Assembly: GCA_016758965.1 (NCBI GenBank)
Contig: JAEPRB010000049.1
Location: 124,001 to 188,000 of the forward strand
Source: Circinella minor
Taxonomy: Eukaryota; Mucoromycota; Mucoromycetes; Mucorales; Lichtheimiaceae
Direction: 5' to 3'
DNA length: 64,000 bases
Part shown: piece by piece, positions 24,013-34,698 of the stretch
Position numbering within the stretch: the stretch's first letter is position 1
Layout of the letters: every line of letters begins with the position of its first letter
The notes under the pieces: generated by a model
Database searches by the model: none
The model's input: only the letters and a program-made list of their open reading frames with translations
What the model was told of the DNA's origin: nothing
Program-made: the position numbers and the translations under genes

Positions 24013-24912
24013 ATGGTTACTAGGAGACATAGCATCTCAAAACGAGCATCTTTTAAAATAAAAGTATATTGGTGTATTTGTTTTATACGTACTGTTCTTC
24101 GTGAAGGTCTTGAAGCTGTTGTATTTATTGGTGGTGTATGTTTATTTTCTTTTCATTATGAATCAAGTATATACAATACAATATATTTATTTATTTATTT
24201 TAAAATATCAACATATATATATATATATAGGTATCCCTTAATGTACAAGCCAAATCAATTCCTACTGCTGCTATCATGGGTTTTCTTTGTGGATGTCTTG
24301 TAGGTTTCATTGTTTATCGTGGTGGTTCCATTTTACATTTACGTTGGTTCTTTATTGTATTTACAATGATTTTGTGTTTGATAACTGCTGGACTTGTATC
24401 TAAAGCTGTTGGTTACTTTGAACAATATGCATGGAATCAAGTTATTGGTGGTGAAGCTGCAGAAGAAGGTGGTGATGTTATTGCTTACAAGGTGACAATC
24501 GCTGTATGGCATGTTTCTTGGAGCAATTCAGAATTGAATGTTGATAGTAATGGTGGTTGATAAGTTAATTTTTTCTTTATTATATATATATGTTTCATAT
24601 ATTGTTTAAATTAACATATATAAATAGGCAAAACTTCAATGCTATTCTCGGTTGGAACAATACAGCAACCATGGGTACAATTATTAGTTATTGTTTGTAT
24701 TGGTTACTTGTTGCAGCATGCTTAGTCTACATGTTCTATAAAGAAAGAAATGTTGCTATTAGTAAAGCTAAACGTGGTGAATTCAATAATAGTAAAATGC
24801 TAAGCAATTTATTGACCAAGATGGTCAAATTATTGGCAAGGAAGTTATTGATGAAGAACGTATTGCCATAGTCGAAGGCGAAAAAGTTCGTGTCGCTTCC
24901 ATTAAAGCTTAG
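24013..24912 (+). pseudogene. FTR1: Decayed FTR1-type high-affinity iron permease (C-terminal half only)
   Basis: Three blocks match the C-terminal half of fungal FTR1: TVLREGLEAVVFIGG (REGLE iron-binding motif) up to 24135; SLNVQAKSIPTAAIMG through SKAVGYFEQYAWNQV and AVWHVSW at 24231-24559; FNAILGWNNTATMGT from 24628. FTR1 is the plasma-membrane permease paired with a multicopper ferroxidase. Damage is visible. The N-terminal half, with the first REXXE helix, is absent upstream. The expected donor after GGW reads ATAAGT instead of GTAAGT, so the frame stops at TGA 24558-24560. Near 24796 a one-base loss shifts the frame; a good FTR1-like tail ending SIKA then stop at 24912 continues in the next frame. 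A further frameshift just before TVLREG is likely. The 24136-24230 intron is intact. Confidence 0.85.
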
Positions 24913-26095
24913 ATATTACAAAATGTTTTTTTCATAAAATATAATATAAAAATTATTTATTTCTTCCTCTTCTACTCCTCCCCCCTCCCCTACTCATTTT
25001 TTATATAACTTATATTCCACAACATTTGTTACGTACATATTCTCTTTTATTTCATTACTTTAATAATATTTCATATTGTACCTATTTTATTTTTTATTTT
25101 ATTTTTATTATTATTAATTACTATACATATAATATATAATCTTTTTTTTTTGTTTTATTATTCTTACTATATAATAATCTTTTAAATGTTATAAATGATT
25201 TAAACTTTGAAGGGACAATTTCACCTAAAAAGGATAAACGGTAACTTGGCTCCGCTGAATATTTTTTTATTTTTTTCTTCTTTTATGGTCATTTAAAATT
25301 ATCAGATAAAGAAGATTGATCAAATTCGGAGCTTAAAAGATTTTTCAATTGACATTAACATGAACACCCGACAGCAACCAAAAGTCGTGCCATCTTGCGG
25401 TCGTGCGCATCCCCTTAATTTGACTCCGCTGTCTTTGGTAGTGCCTTGCTATCCTGTCGTCCTCTATGTTTTAAATTTACCACACTATAGATCATAAAAA
25501 AGATCTTAAACATGTTCTTTAATAACTCTTGATATTTCATAATATGATATAAGTTCTTCATAATAATAAGATTATATAAATATATAGATGGAAGTATCAT
25601 AAATAACACACATACAATATATTATATGTTAACTTGATTTATACATTGTTACGATTCCAAATATGATTGTGAACAAATAGTTTATCTTAAAATACACATT
25701 TTGTTTTCATCTTTTTTTTAATAGTTGTTGTGCCTATTTTATGGTTTTTTACTACTAACATATATATATATATATATATATATATTACTTTTCTTTAGTA
25801 AAAAGGTATATTGGTCTATAATCAACTTCAGCGTCACTGTATTTATAATTTTTTTTATTACAGCCCTGTTATAATTTCGTACTCTTGTATATATAATATA
25901 ATTGTACAATACTTTTTTTTTAATTTATCTTGTGCTTTAATAAGTTGAATAAGTTAATTATTATCATTATACTACTGAGTAAAAAAGAAAATCACTCAAA
26001 ATGAAACAAAGGCGCCGTTTTTTTAACGTCACCATATGTTCGAAAGTATTATTTATGCAAAGGTACAACTTGGAGGGCAGGATAGTCATGAAGGA
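24913..26095. other. Intergenic, no gene seen
   Basis: 1.2 kb of very AT-rich sequence with a TA microsatellite at 25760-25785. No protein-like frame. The minus-strand frame at 25415-25609 is AT-derived. Confidence 0.65.
25760..25785. repeat. (TA)n microsatellite
   Basis: About 13 perfect TA units in intergenic DNA. Confidence 0.95.
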
Positions 26096-27244
26096 TCAAT
26101 GGCTCGACCAACACAACAGAATAAAATAAACATAGTCATGGGGGGATGGCACGACTTTTAGTGCCTGCCAATTTGATTCTGTAACATCATATATGTCCGC
26201 AAGTGTGTATTTATTGATTTGTTGTGCAATGGCCGTTGAAATAAAATGACTGGTTTTTTTTACAGTTCTTCTCCACTTGCACAAATCGAGTATTGGTTCG
26301 TGCAGAATCTCCAACTCCACCAAACTCTTCACAATCACAAACTGACACAATGCATGTCCAACGATGAAAAAAACAGTTATGTTAAGATCCCTCGTCTGCC
26401 AATAAAATCAAAGTAGTCCATGCTGAGGTTTTTTTTCTCGGAAATATAAAAAAAAAATTCCAGATACAAGCATTCAATCAGAGGTTTTTACTTTGTTGGT
26501 AGCATTTCATGGTTGATGTAGCATCCGGTTTTTTAAATTCATTTGAGCAAACTTCTATATCGTCACGATCATTTTGTTCAATTAAAATCAACACATCCAA
26601 CTTTCTTCCATATTTAGTCCCATCTTCACTTATGATTTGATTGGATTTTGCAGCTTCACTGGATGATTCACCATATTTGGCAAAGATCTTTGTATTTTTA
26701 AACAAAATATCCAATAGGGGGGTTCAAAAATGAAATCTGCGTCTCTTGAGACGCAGTTTATACTTTTTGAAGTCTACGAAATCTGCAGATTTCTAATATT
26801 TCTTGGAACTTGCGTACGAAGGTTGCTTCACAAAACTTGTGTTCTCTCGCCCAAATAGGTATGTCAAATACACTATATTATTATATTCGGCATAAAGTTA
26901 CATTTTGTATTAAAATAACAATTCGTTATATTCAGCATGAACTTACATTTTGTAAATAATACAAAGCAAAAGTTACCTTTCGCTATTTTTGTCCTTTACT
27001 TCAAATTTTTTCTCATCCAAAAAATTTATAATTTGATCCGTGTTGACGCTATATAAAAGCACATATTTTAGAAAATAAGCTATATAAATGTTCCCAGTTC
27101 ACTTACTTACGTATCTGCAAAAACCTCCAATTCAGAAAAAAGATTATCAATCATCTTCTTATCCGCTTCATCCAAACCATTATCAAATTCTTCCTTTAGC
27201 TCACTAGACCTCCTAATGATTTCCAAATAATCGTTGCCAGACAT
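26096..27244 (-). pseudogene. Broken gene of unknown function with PD-(D/E)XK-nuclease-like motifs
   Basis: Minus strand. A clean start ATG (27244-27242, MSGNDYLEIIRRSSELKEEF) leads through exons 27244-27111, 27048-26977 and from 26872 (IPIWAREHKFCEATF) with good splice sites. The frame then fails in an interrupted zone holding two palindromes (26737-26793). Coding-like sequence resumes at about 26714 with KYGESSSEAAKSNQ, YGRKLDVLI and NEFKKP. The spaced D and E-x-K resemble a PD-(D/E)XK nuclease core. After a TGA near 26477, further homologous-looking text (YFDFIGRRG, MHCVS) is broken by stops and a frameshift. It ends in an intact 84-codon stretch with CKWRRT, AIAQQINKYTLADIYDV and SNWQALKVVP. 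I believe this belongs to an expanded Mucoromycota family of unknown role, from memory only. The nuclease assignment is tentative. Confidence 0.65.
26737..26793. repeat. Two palindromes inside the broken gene (possible small inserted element)
   Basis: A hairpin CTGCGTCTC-TT-GAGACGCAG lies at 26737-26756. A perfect 16-bp palindrome GAAATCTGCAGATTTC lies at 26778-26793. Both share the AAATCTGC word. They sit exactly where coding similarity is interrupted between the ...QEILE and DILFKN blocks of the pseudogene. Confidence 0.7.
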
Positions 27245-27329
27245 GGTGTGTTTATAATAGCTCCGGTAAGAGTGATATATCTATACCACTAAATATAATT
27301 TATCAGTCTTAATATCTTACATAAGGTAA

Positions 27330-27522
27330 TTTTGTATCGCATCCTCGAATACAGCTTTGAATGCGTAGTCAACCGGGGGTTTGGGGGCTTGCCCCAATGG
27401 AGGAGTCAAGGGGGGGTTACCCCTCTTGCGACGTGGACCCGTTCAATGACACGAAGCGAGACAGGGACCGCTAGTGAAATTCAAACAATTTGAATTGTTT
27501 AATTTTTCGAATTCACTTTGTT
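27330..27522. repeat. GC-rich, dyad-rich patch, probable mobile-element or repeat remnant
   Basis: In an AT-rich region this patch carries G5/G7 runs (27375-27417), a near-palindrome TTGGGGGC-TT-GCCCCAA, a CGAAGCGAGACAGGGACC segment and an IR AAACAATT-TG-AATTGTTT (27483-27500). Base composition differs sharply from the flanks. It abuts the stop codon of the short unknown gene on its right. No transposase frame is visible. Confidence 0.45.
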
Positions 27523-28078
27523 CTACTGGCGCAAATACGTTGTTAAATGGATTCGCTTTGCTCCAGCTTCTTGGAATGCTTCTGTGTTATGTGTGTTATG
27601 ACCAGCTTCACCCTGAGCAATGACTACTACATCCTTAAATACTCCTCGCAACACACGGAGTGATGCCAATTCATATTCATGGGCTGTGTTTCTCTAATAA
27701 ATAATAGTTACTTAACAAAACAAAACAAAAAAAAAACTTACTCTCTCCTTGACGACTTCGAAGATTCTTGTGAATAGCGGACTGGCGGATTTGGGACTAA
27801 ATAACGTAAATCCTAGTAAATAAGAGAAGATTCAGAAGATTCATAATAAAAAAGAAAACTTACGCGGCTTGTAACTTTTGGCCTACTCTTTCTTTCCTAA
27901 TTACTTCATTGTATTGCTTCACCCAAAAAGAATGCCATTCCAAGGCAGTTTCACTTTGCAAAGAAAATGACGCGTGTTGAACGGCATTGTATTTACGAGA
28001 TACAAAGTCAGAAAACGTGGGTTTGGTTGTTACAATAAAGTATTCCTTTAAAACACCGTACACTGAAAAACCAGACAT
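27523..28078 (-). CDS. Short protein of unknown function, possibly 3'-truncated (146 aa)
   Basis: Three exons on the minus strand: 28078-27864, 27796-27742, 27693-27523, giving 146 codons. The second acceptor was chosen as TTTAG before CCCAAATCC because the nearer TACTAG gives an immediate stop. The product begins MSGFSVYGVLKEY, is mixed charged without a signal peptide or membrane segment, and contains VLRGVFKDVVVIAQGEAGH. I do not recognise it. Its stop lies at the border of the GC-rich repeat-like patch, so the original C-terminus may have been lost. Being next to two pseudogenes, it may itself be decaying. Confidence 0.45.
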
Positions 28079-29584
28079 AATTGGAGTGCATTTTTTCGTA
28101 TTTGAGGGAAGTGATTTTTCATTTTGGGGAGGAGAATTTTTATATATGGAGACAACGTTTTTCGTTTATGAAAAATACCAGGTGTCACTAAAAAAGATGT
28201 ACAATCAAAAAGGTGTACTTTTTGAAAGAGCGACATGGGATAGCAGGAAAAAAGTACACTTTTTTTTTACTTTGTTCCTGAAACACAAGAAATACTCGAA
28301 TCTTAATACTATCACTATACAATTACAATAATGTCAAAATATATTACTTTTTTCCAAAAAACGTTTGAAACAGAGCCTTATGAGGCAATTGGTATAAGCG
28401 TCATTTAGGAATTTATAAAATACAAGATAGATACAAATATAATAGAATAAACAGCATAAAAATGTTTAATAATAAAGGGATAAATGAATGACTTATATTT
28501 CAAAATTGTGAAAGAGAATCAAAAACAATAACGCCCAGGATTCTTCTTGTAATAATCAATATATCTATAATGAAGACAATATTTCTATAAAATTGGCAAT
28601 ATTTTAAGCATAATAGTTCATTAAATAGAATATAAATATAATGTGTGATTCTATGTTTGCTATAAAGTGACCAGTATGTTTTTGGCATAGTTTTATTTGT
28701 TTTCTTTTTTTTTATATATTACTAGTAAAGCAGATAGTATTACTTTTCAGTATATTAATAATTAATTGTTTTTGCATTAATTATATTTTAGTTGACCACA
28801 AAAAATATTATGATTTGCTTTGACATATTCATGTATAGAAAAGTGCATCATGATGTATACTATCAAGCTCTCAAACCCAATTGTACACCTTTTTTCGTGT
28901 TTCCTAAATAATACACTTACTTTGTTTCATTATGTCAACAACTTGCAATATATAAATGTAATACAATACAATATAATATAATCAATTTTTTACAATTAAT
29001 ACATGTCTTACACTTTACCTAGTTTATTATTATTATTATATGGCTAATCCTACTTATCATTACGTTCTATTTCATATATACGTACTTGATATTCTTATTA
29101 TGATTCCATTATTTTTCAACCATGGGGTTTTCTTCTTTTTTGTTAAAAAAATTAATTCATGAGTTTCGGTGATATATAAGAATCTATTAGCTGCAGCAAT
29201 TTATATATATAATACAATATATTTACGTATCGCTTCAAAAAACCCATCAACATAATGTGGTGGATCTTCAACTTGACCAAGAAAGCATCATTGTGGTTTG
29301 TTCGTCTAAAGTCATTCCCTATCGCATGTTGTGAATTTTGCTATATACTATGAGTATTAATCAATGAACATTCTCTCGAAAATTTATTTTATAAAAATTA
29401 ACTTGATTTACTTTAGCATGTACAATATATCACACTAGAAAACATGGTCATAATCACAGAAGACAAATAATCTCATTTGATACATCAAACAGCAGTAGTA
29501 GCAATGTTGAACAACAACAAAAATTTATAGGAACTATTATCAAAATATAGATAAAAGGTGTCCTGCACCAATATTTTATTAAGT
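28079..29584. other. Intergenic, no gene seen
   Basis: 1.5 kb, AT-rich, with only short frames lacking family features (for example 27987-28331 overlapping the unknown gene antisense, and 28500-28688). Confidence 0.6.
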
Positions 29585-30212
29585 TTAGATTTCATGCCAA
29601 TTGATTTGTAAGATACCAGTATCTAAGTCACCAAGAGCTTTGAAAACGGGAGGGGTCAAGTCTAAATCACCATATTTACATTCAGGGCAGGCATCTAGAT
29701 TTTCAACAATAATAAACCTACAGTTAGTTTCAAATATAATCTAGAAACAAACCAACACAGCTTTACAAAGAATAAAACAAAAATAAAATGATGTTTACCT
29801 TTGACAATAGCATCGACATGCTTATTTCCATGATAAATTCTAACTTTTTTAAAACACCAACCGCTCTTTTTAGTCATTTCACCATATTGCACAGAATTCT
29901 ATTAAAACAAATTATTATATATTAGTATATACAAGTGCTTATTTTAAGATAAATTTAAAGAGGTGACAATCTAAGAAAGCGTACCATAGCAACAACGTAT
30001 TCTTCATCAGCTTCATATTCCCAGCATGCACCCATGGATCCACCATGAAGTGAGGGAATAAACCAAGTAGCTTTACCATGATATGAGTTGCGCTTTTCAA
30101 CAACATTTGCTTGTCGTCTCTCAGCAGCACCAGATTGTGTTTTACGGGCATCGATCAAGAAAGCACCAAAGGCAAGAAATAATGTGAAAATAATGGCAAT
30201 AGTGGTACGCAT
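29585..30212 (-). CDS. Secreted RlpA-like double-psi beta-barrel protein 2 (145 aa)
   Basis: Three exons on the minus strand: 30212-29985, 29898-29799, 29694-29585, giving 145 codons. The signal peptide covers residues 1-22 or so. A pro-region ends in VEKR, a likely Kex2 site. The barrel domain has GKATWFIP, GACWEY, VVAM-NSVQY, GWCFKKVRIYHGN, DACPECKYGDLDLTPPVFKAL and LQINW. It is the same domain as the protein at 19998-20834 and shares the introns before the NSxQY strand and before the CPxC segment. It lacks the first copy's second intron and its acidic/basic tail. Probably an extracellular wall-associated protein; the duplication is dispersed, not tandem. The start was chosen for the signal peptide; a longer upstream open frame runs through a TA microsatellite and is discounted. 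Confidence 0.85.
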
Positions 30213-30258
30213 AATGTAATGTATGTGTTGTGTCTGGTTTGTTATGAAAATAAAATGA

Positions 30259-30290
<32 letters not shown>

Positions 30291-33200
30291 CAATGCAATG
30301 CAATGAGGGGTATGTGAACCAGCACAAAAAAAAAGTTGAAAGATGATATATGGAAGAAAAAAATCTGGAAAATAAACGATCCCCTTATATATATATATAT
30401 ATATATTATGACGAGATAAACCAAAAAAAAAAATATTTTTTGACTGCCAGTGAAACATGGTAACACGATCGACGACGAACGGGGTAAGGGGTCCCACGAA
30501 ACATATGGGAGAGTCGGTCGCTAGCGGGGAAGATAAGAAGGGTACGCGAGCCGGAGAATGGGAAGAAGAAGTCCAGCGAACAATGGAGTACTCGAACTTT
30601 TTATTTTGTTTCTAGAAACAGAATATTCAACTCAACCAAACATCTTTAAACTAATAACGACTTAGTAAATATACTGAAAGCCTATATTATAATAGTAGCG
30701 CTTAACAAACCATAACAAAACTTGTCATACATAATCCACAATCTGCCATACCAGATAATGACACTAATAAAATAAAATTGGTTACTATAGTGATCAATCT
30801 CTTCTTTTGCTGGCTTTTTTCATTAAAAAAATTGAATGGAAAAAGCGGCGCTAGGTTTTAGATAACAAGAAAAAAATGAAAGAATTTTCGCGTCGCCGTT
30901 TCTATTACGCTTTAGTCGCGACGGTCTCGAACATATTTTATTTCGAGAAGCGGAACTTTTGTCCGGTTCGAAGAAATGGATGTTATTCCAGGTAGTTCAT
31001 CTTTTAATGGTCACATAGTTGTGGTTGAAGACCTCACAGCCATTTCATTATTTTTCGTTCAACACGGAATTTTATTTCAGCCAGCTCTCATAAATTAAAT
31101 ATTATCTATAAGAATATTTATTATAGTATATAACGTAACAGATAAATAACCTTTTTGGTGTTTTTTTCGGATCAAGAACGGAATGCTTCGGCAAAAGCCA
31201 GATAAACAATAGTTGTCGAGTTGCTTTTTGAGGCTAGTCTACAATTATATAAAATTCCCGACCAGGCCAACAAAAGAGTGACAAAAAAATATTTCAAAAA
31301 ATCTAATGATCAAAATTGTATCAACATTGATAAATGATATCCTTTAGAGAGAAAAAAGTTAAAAAAAATGTAGATGATAATCTATGAGAAAAAAAGAAAG
31401 AGAGTTTATCATTTCGTTATATTTCTAATCACCACCCACTTTTTTCTGGAGATCTTGCCTTACCAACAATAAGCTATTAGCAGTTTACTCAAAATTCGTG
31501 ACAAATTAATGTGTTAATCTAAGAAAATTTTTTAAATTATTAATATGCTATGAAAAAAGTAAGTGCAACAAAAACAGTGCAGGCGCGTTCTATTCACTAA
31601 GCTGTTTGCATTAAATAAGTTCATATTTTTCTTTTTTTCTATCCTGGAATCCAAGAAAAATGTTGCTTTTTTTATTACTAGCCTTGTTTGGATGACTTGA
31701 TTCGAATTATATAGTATCATATTACGATGTTTTTTTTTGTTTCTTCATTTTTTTTTAAAAAACAGATCGTGCTTAGTTATGGTCCCGCTTTCATCATGGA
31801 GATAATACTAATAACTGTTCTTGACTTTCTTTTTTCATGCACTAAAGTGATGGTAAATTGTATAAACTTATAATATATATGATATCCATTCCAAAAAAGA
31901 TATAGTAGTGTGTGAATCATTGGAGTATTTCAAATGTTGAAATAAAGCGAAACGTGTAAATAGCAGCGTACGATTTTATTATGAGGATGGTTTAGGTAAA
32001 TAACCATGATACATAATAGCTGTCATGGTGACAAAGAGGGATAGCTTATGTATCTTTTCCAACTATGTAGCACGACCATTGGTAATCAAAAAACGTTTTT
32101 CTCTAATTCCACATCCCACTTTATATTCAAACAAAAATAATAAGCATAAATCATTATTTTGCTTATTAAACATACATGTCTAATCTTGATACATAAAGAT
32201 TGTACATGATTATCAATATTCGTTTATTACTTATTTTATATGTCTCATATATATGTAACCGTTCTATATTATAAATAAAGCATAATGCATTATTATTCTT
32301 GGTACATAAATCAATTTTTATTTTCTTACACATTCATCATGAGTAAGCAGCGGAGAAATTTTTATTTATTTATTTTACCAATGAAATTAATGAAACGGCT
32401 TCACGATTATCCACCGTTCTTTATCCCGAGGAGTTATGTCATCGTGGAAACTGATGGACGAGAAACATCACCGATTTTTTCGTTAGATAAAGTGTATTTG
32501 ACTATGATTTCCAACTAGCATCTTTTCCATCAGACTTCTCGTATATTTTTTCTATCGGTCGGGTTTGTTGATACTCGGTTGGACTGTATTTTAGTCATAA
32601 AAAAAGTGACAGGTATTATTAAGTGAAGCTTTCTGAAAATAGGGGCTGCAACAAAAAAAATAGAGTAAGAATTTATTACTACGCGTGACTCGGAATAGAT
32701 GGATATAAACTAATGTGTGTATATATACGACATGGCTTGACCTTTATTATGATTCTACAAGTTATAAAAAAAAGCAATAATATTATATTAAAGACATCAT
32801 GCAACTTAAAATAGAATATATTATGGCAGATCTTCCTATATAGTGATAATTCAAAATATTGGTTACATTGATCGATAATGCTATAATAATATGCTTAGGA
32901 AAGTAAGAAATAAGTACAACAGCGAAAATAATACCCACACCAACCGTTGCTATGATAATTAGTTGAGCTCGACAGTTGATATGAATCATTAAGTCACATG
33001 CAAAGGTCCCTGTGATAATCGCCCCACATTTTTTTAATTATATTGCCCGCTCGTGCGTAGAAAGTCAGGATCAAAAAAAAAAAAACGTGGGCTCTTTTTG
33101 TTTGTTTTGAACATTACGTTGATATTGTAGTACAATTAATCTTTATTTGGATTACTTATTATATTATTATCATGTTTACCAATGAACAACCTGATAAACA

Positions 33201-33929
33201 TTGTTGAAGGTGTTACGAACAAACGATCTTAAGCGGGTGATATTATGTTAATAACTATACATAGACAGTTATCTTTTATAGTGTTTGTTCATCTTTTGTG
33301 GAATACGTTCCGTCGAATCTGGGCCCTGAACAACATTTGTACACTTGTTCAGTGTTAACAAATGCAGGGCAAAAATAATTTTTTTGTGTCATCATTTCAA
33401 ACTCGATTTCCTGAAGCGTGCTTTCGTTTTGTTTTGATTTATAAAATAATGTATGTAATAGTAGTGATGCATTGGTAGCGTGATAAATTTATCTTTTAAT
33501 CATGACACTACAATTTGTTTGAAAATAAACAAAAAAAAATCAAGCGTTTAATATTAAAAAAGTATGCACTTTTATTTACTAGTGAACATAATGATCGGTT
33601 TAGGGTAGTGTTTTTTATATTCATTAATCACACTGAAGAAGATGGACCTAGCACCCTCAATCATCATCTCGCGTACTCTCATATATAACTTCCGAATGCC
33701 ATGCAAACCATAGTGCATATACATAAACAAAAAAAAAGTTTAAATAGCGCCTACCTCTTATGGGGTGATGTTTGTTAACCATGGCGTGAGGTTATAAAAA
33801 AGTAACGCCATATTTTTTTTGATCTGATTTAGGTTATTTATGAATTTTAATATAAGAGTGAGCTCTTTTTCGCCTTTTGATTAATTTCATTATTATCGCT
33901 TTCTTTCTTCTCTTTTTTTTTCATAAATT
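30213..33929. other. Large gene-poor stretch
   Basis: 3.7 kb without a supportable gene. It includes TA microsatellites (30258-30291, 30387-30407) in the promoter of the preceding gene, two patches of higher GC (about 30470-30600 and 30840-30990) and small frames such as 32285-32518 that show no family features. Confidence 0.55.
30258..30291. repeat. (TA)n microsatellite
   Basis: Nearly perfect TA run with one G interruption, about 50 bp upstream of the second barrel gene's start codon. Confidence 0.9.
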
Positions 33930-34178
33930 ATGGACTCTACATTTTCTTCAGCATCGTGGTCTTCTAATGATGAAGATCTTCATTTGGATCACCCTCTATC
34001 ATCGGATGATGAACTCGATGTGGCTACCATATTATTACCTTCTCAGTTAACACCAACATATATCGATCATTGTCTGAAGATCAATCCCACACGAGCAATA
34101 AAAGTGGATATTCTTGGTGATACTGTTGAATTACCTATCTATACCATGCGACGAAGGAATGCCTTAGCCCATCTTTAG
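33930..34178 (+). CDS. Small acidic protein of unknown function (82 aa)
   Basis: Single-exon frame of 82 codons preceded by a CT/T-rich leader ending CATAAATT before the ATG. The N-terminus is Ser/Asp-rich (SWSSNDEDLHL, SSDDELD). The C-terminal half is more ordered (VDILGDTVELPIYTMRRRNAL). Codon use and composition look like a real protein, not AT-rich noise. I recognise no family. It lies 377 bp upstream of the Smr gene in the same orientation. It could alternatively be a short upstream transcript of that locus. Confidence 0.55.
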   Translation: MDSTFSSASWSSNDEDLHLDHPLSSDDELDVATILLPSQLTPTYIDHCLKINPTRAIKVDILGDTVELPIYTMRRRNALAHL

Positions 34179-34555
34179 TTAAATGAAGAAAGAAGAAATA
34201 TACAACAAAAAATTGACTGCTATTTTTCGTGTCCTTTCTCGTTCTTCCTTTCTTTTTTCTAATTCTCTCAAAAGCTTAAAAAAGAGCTTAAAAAACAACA
34301 ACAGCAATATTATTACATTTTTTTATTCACCTCTTTCTCCCACTTAATTGTACATAGCTGTTTATTATTACTATTATTATCATCACTTGTATATATATAT
34401 ATATATATTTACATATAAATATATCTCTATTTTTTTTAATTAGCATAATTTGAATTTCCGAACTTTTTTTTTTTCAGTTGCATATATACACGAGTTTACA
34501 GAATAGCTTTTATCTCTTCCTCTATTACTATTTTTTACTTTTTTTTTTTTTCTGA
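34179..34555. promoter_or_regulatory. Promoter/leader region of the CUE-CCCH-Smr gene
   Basis: 377 bp with a TA run (34389-34408) and several T-rich tracts ending just before the ATG. No specific binding site is assigned. Confidence 0.45.
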
Positions 34556-34661
34556 ATGTCTAATCCCACTGGATTTGATGTAAAGTGGAATTTAGCGTTT
34601 TCGCCATTACAAACGTAAGTTTCGAGAAACACACTGCTGCTTTTTTATATTATTTGTCATT

Positions 34662-34698
<37 letters not shown>

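Noticed and set aside
30242..30497. Longer N-terminal extension (180-aa frame) for the second barrel protein
   Set aside because: It reads through a TA microsatellite; the internal ATG at 30212 gives a proper signal peptide.
32285..32518. 77-aa plus-strand frame
   Set aside because: No family features, and it stands alone in a gene-poor AT-rich region; too weak to call.
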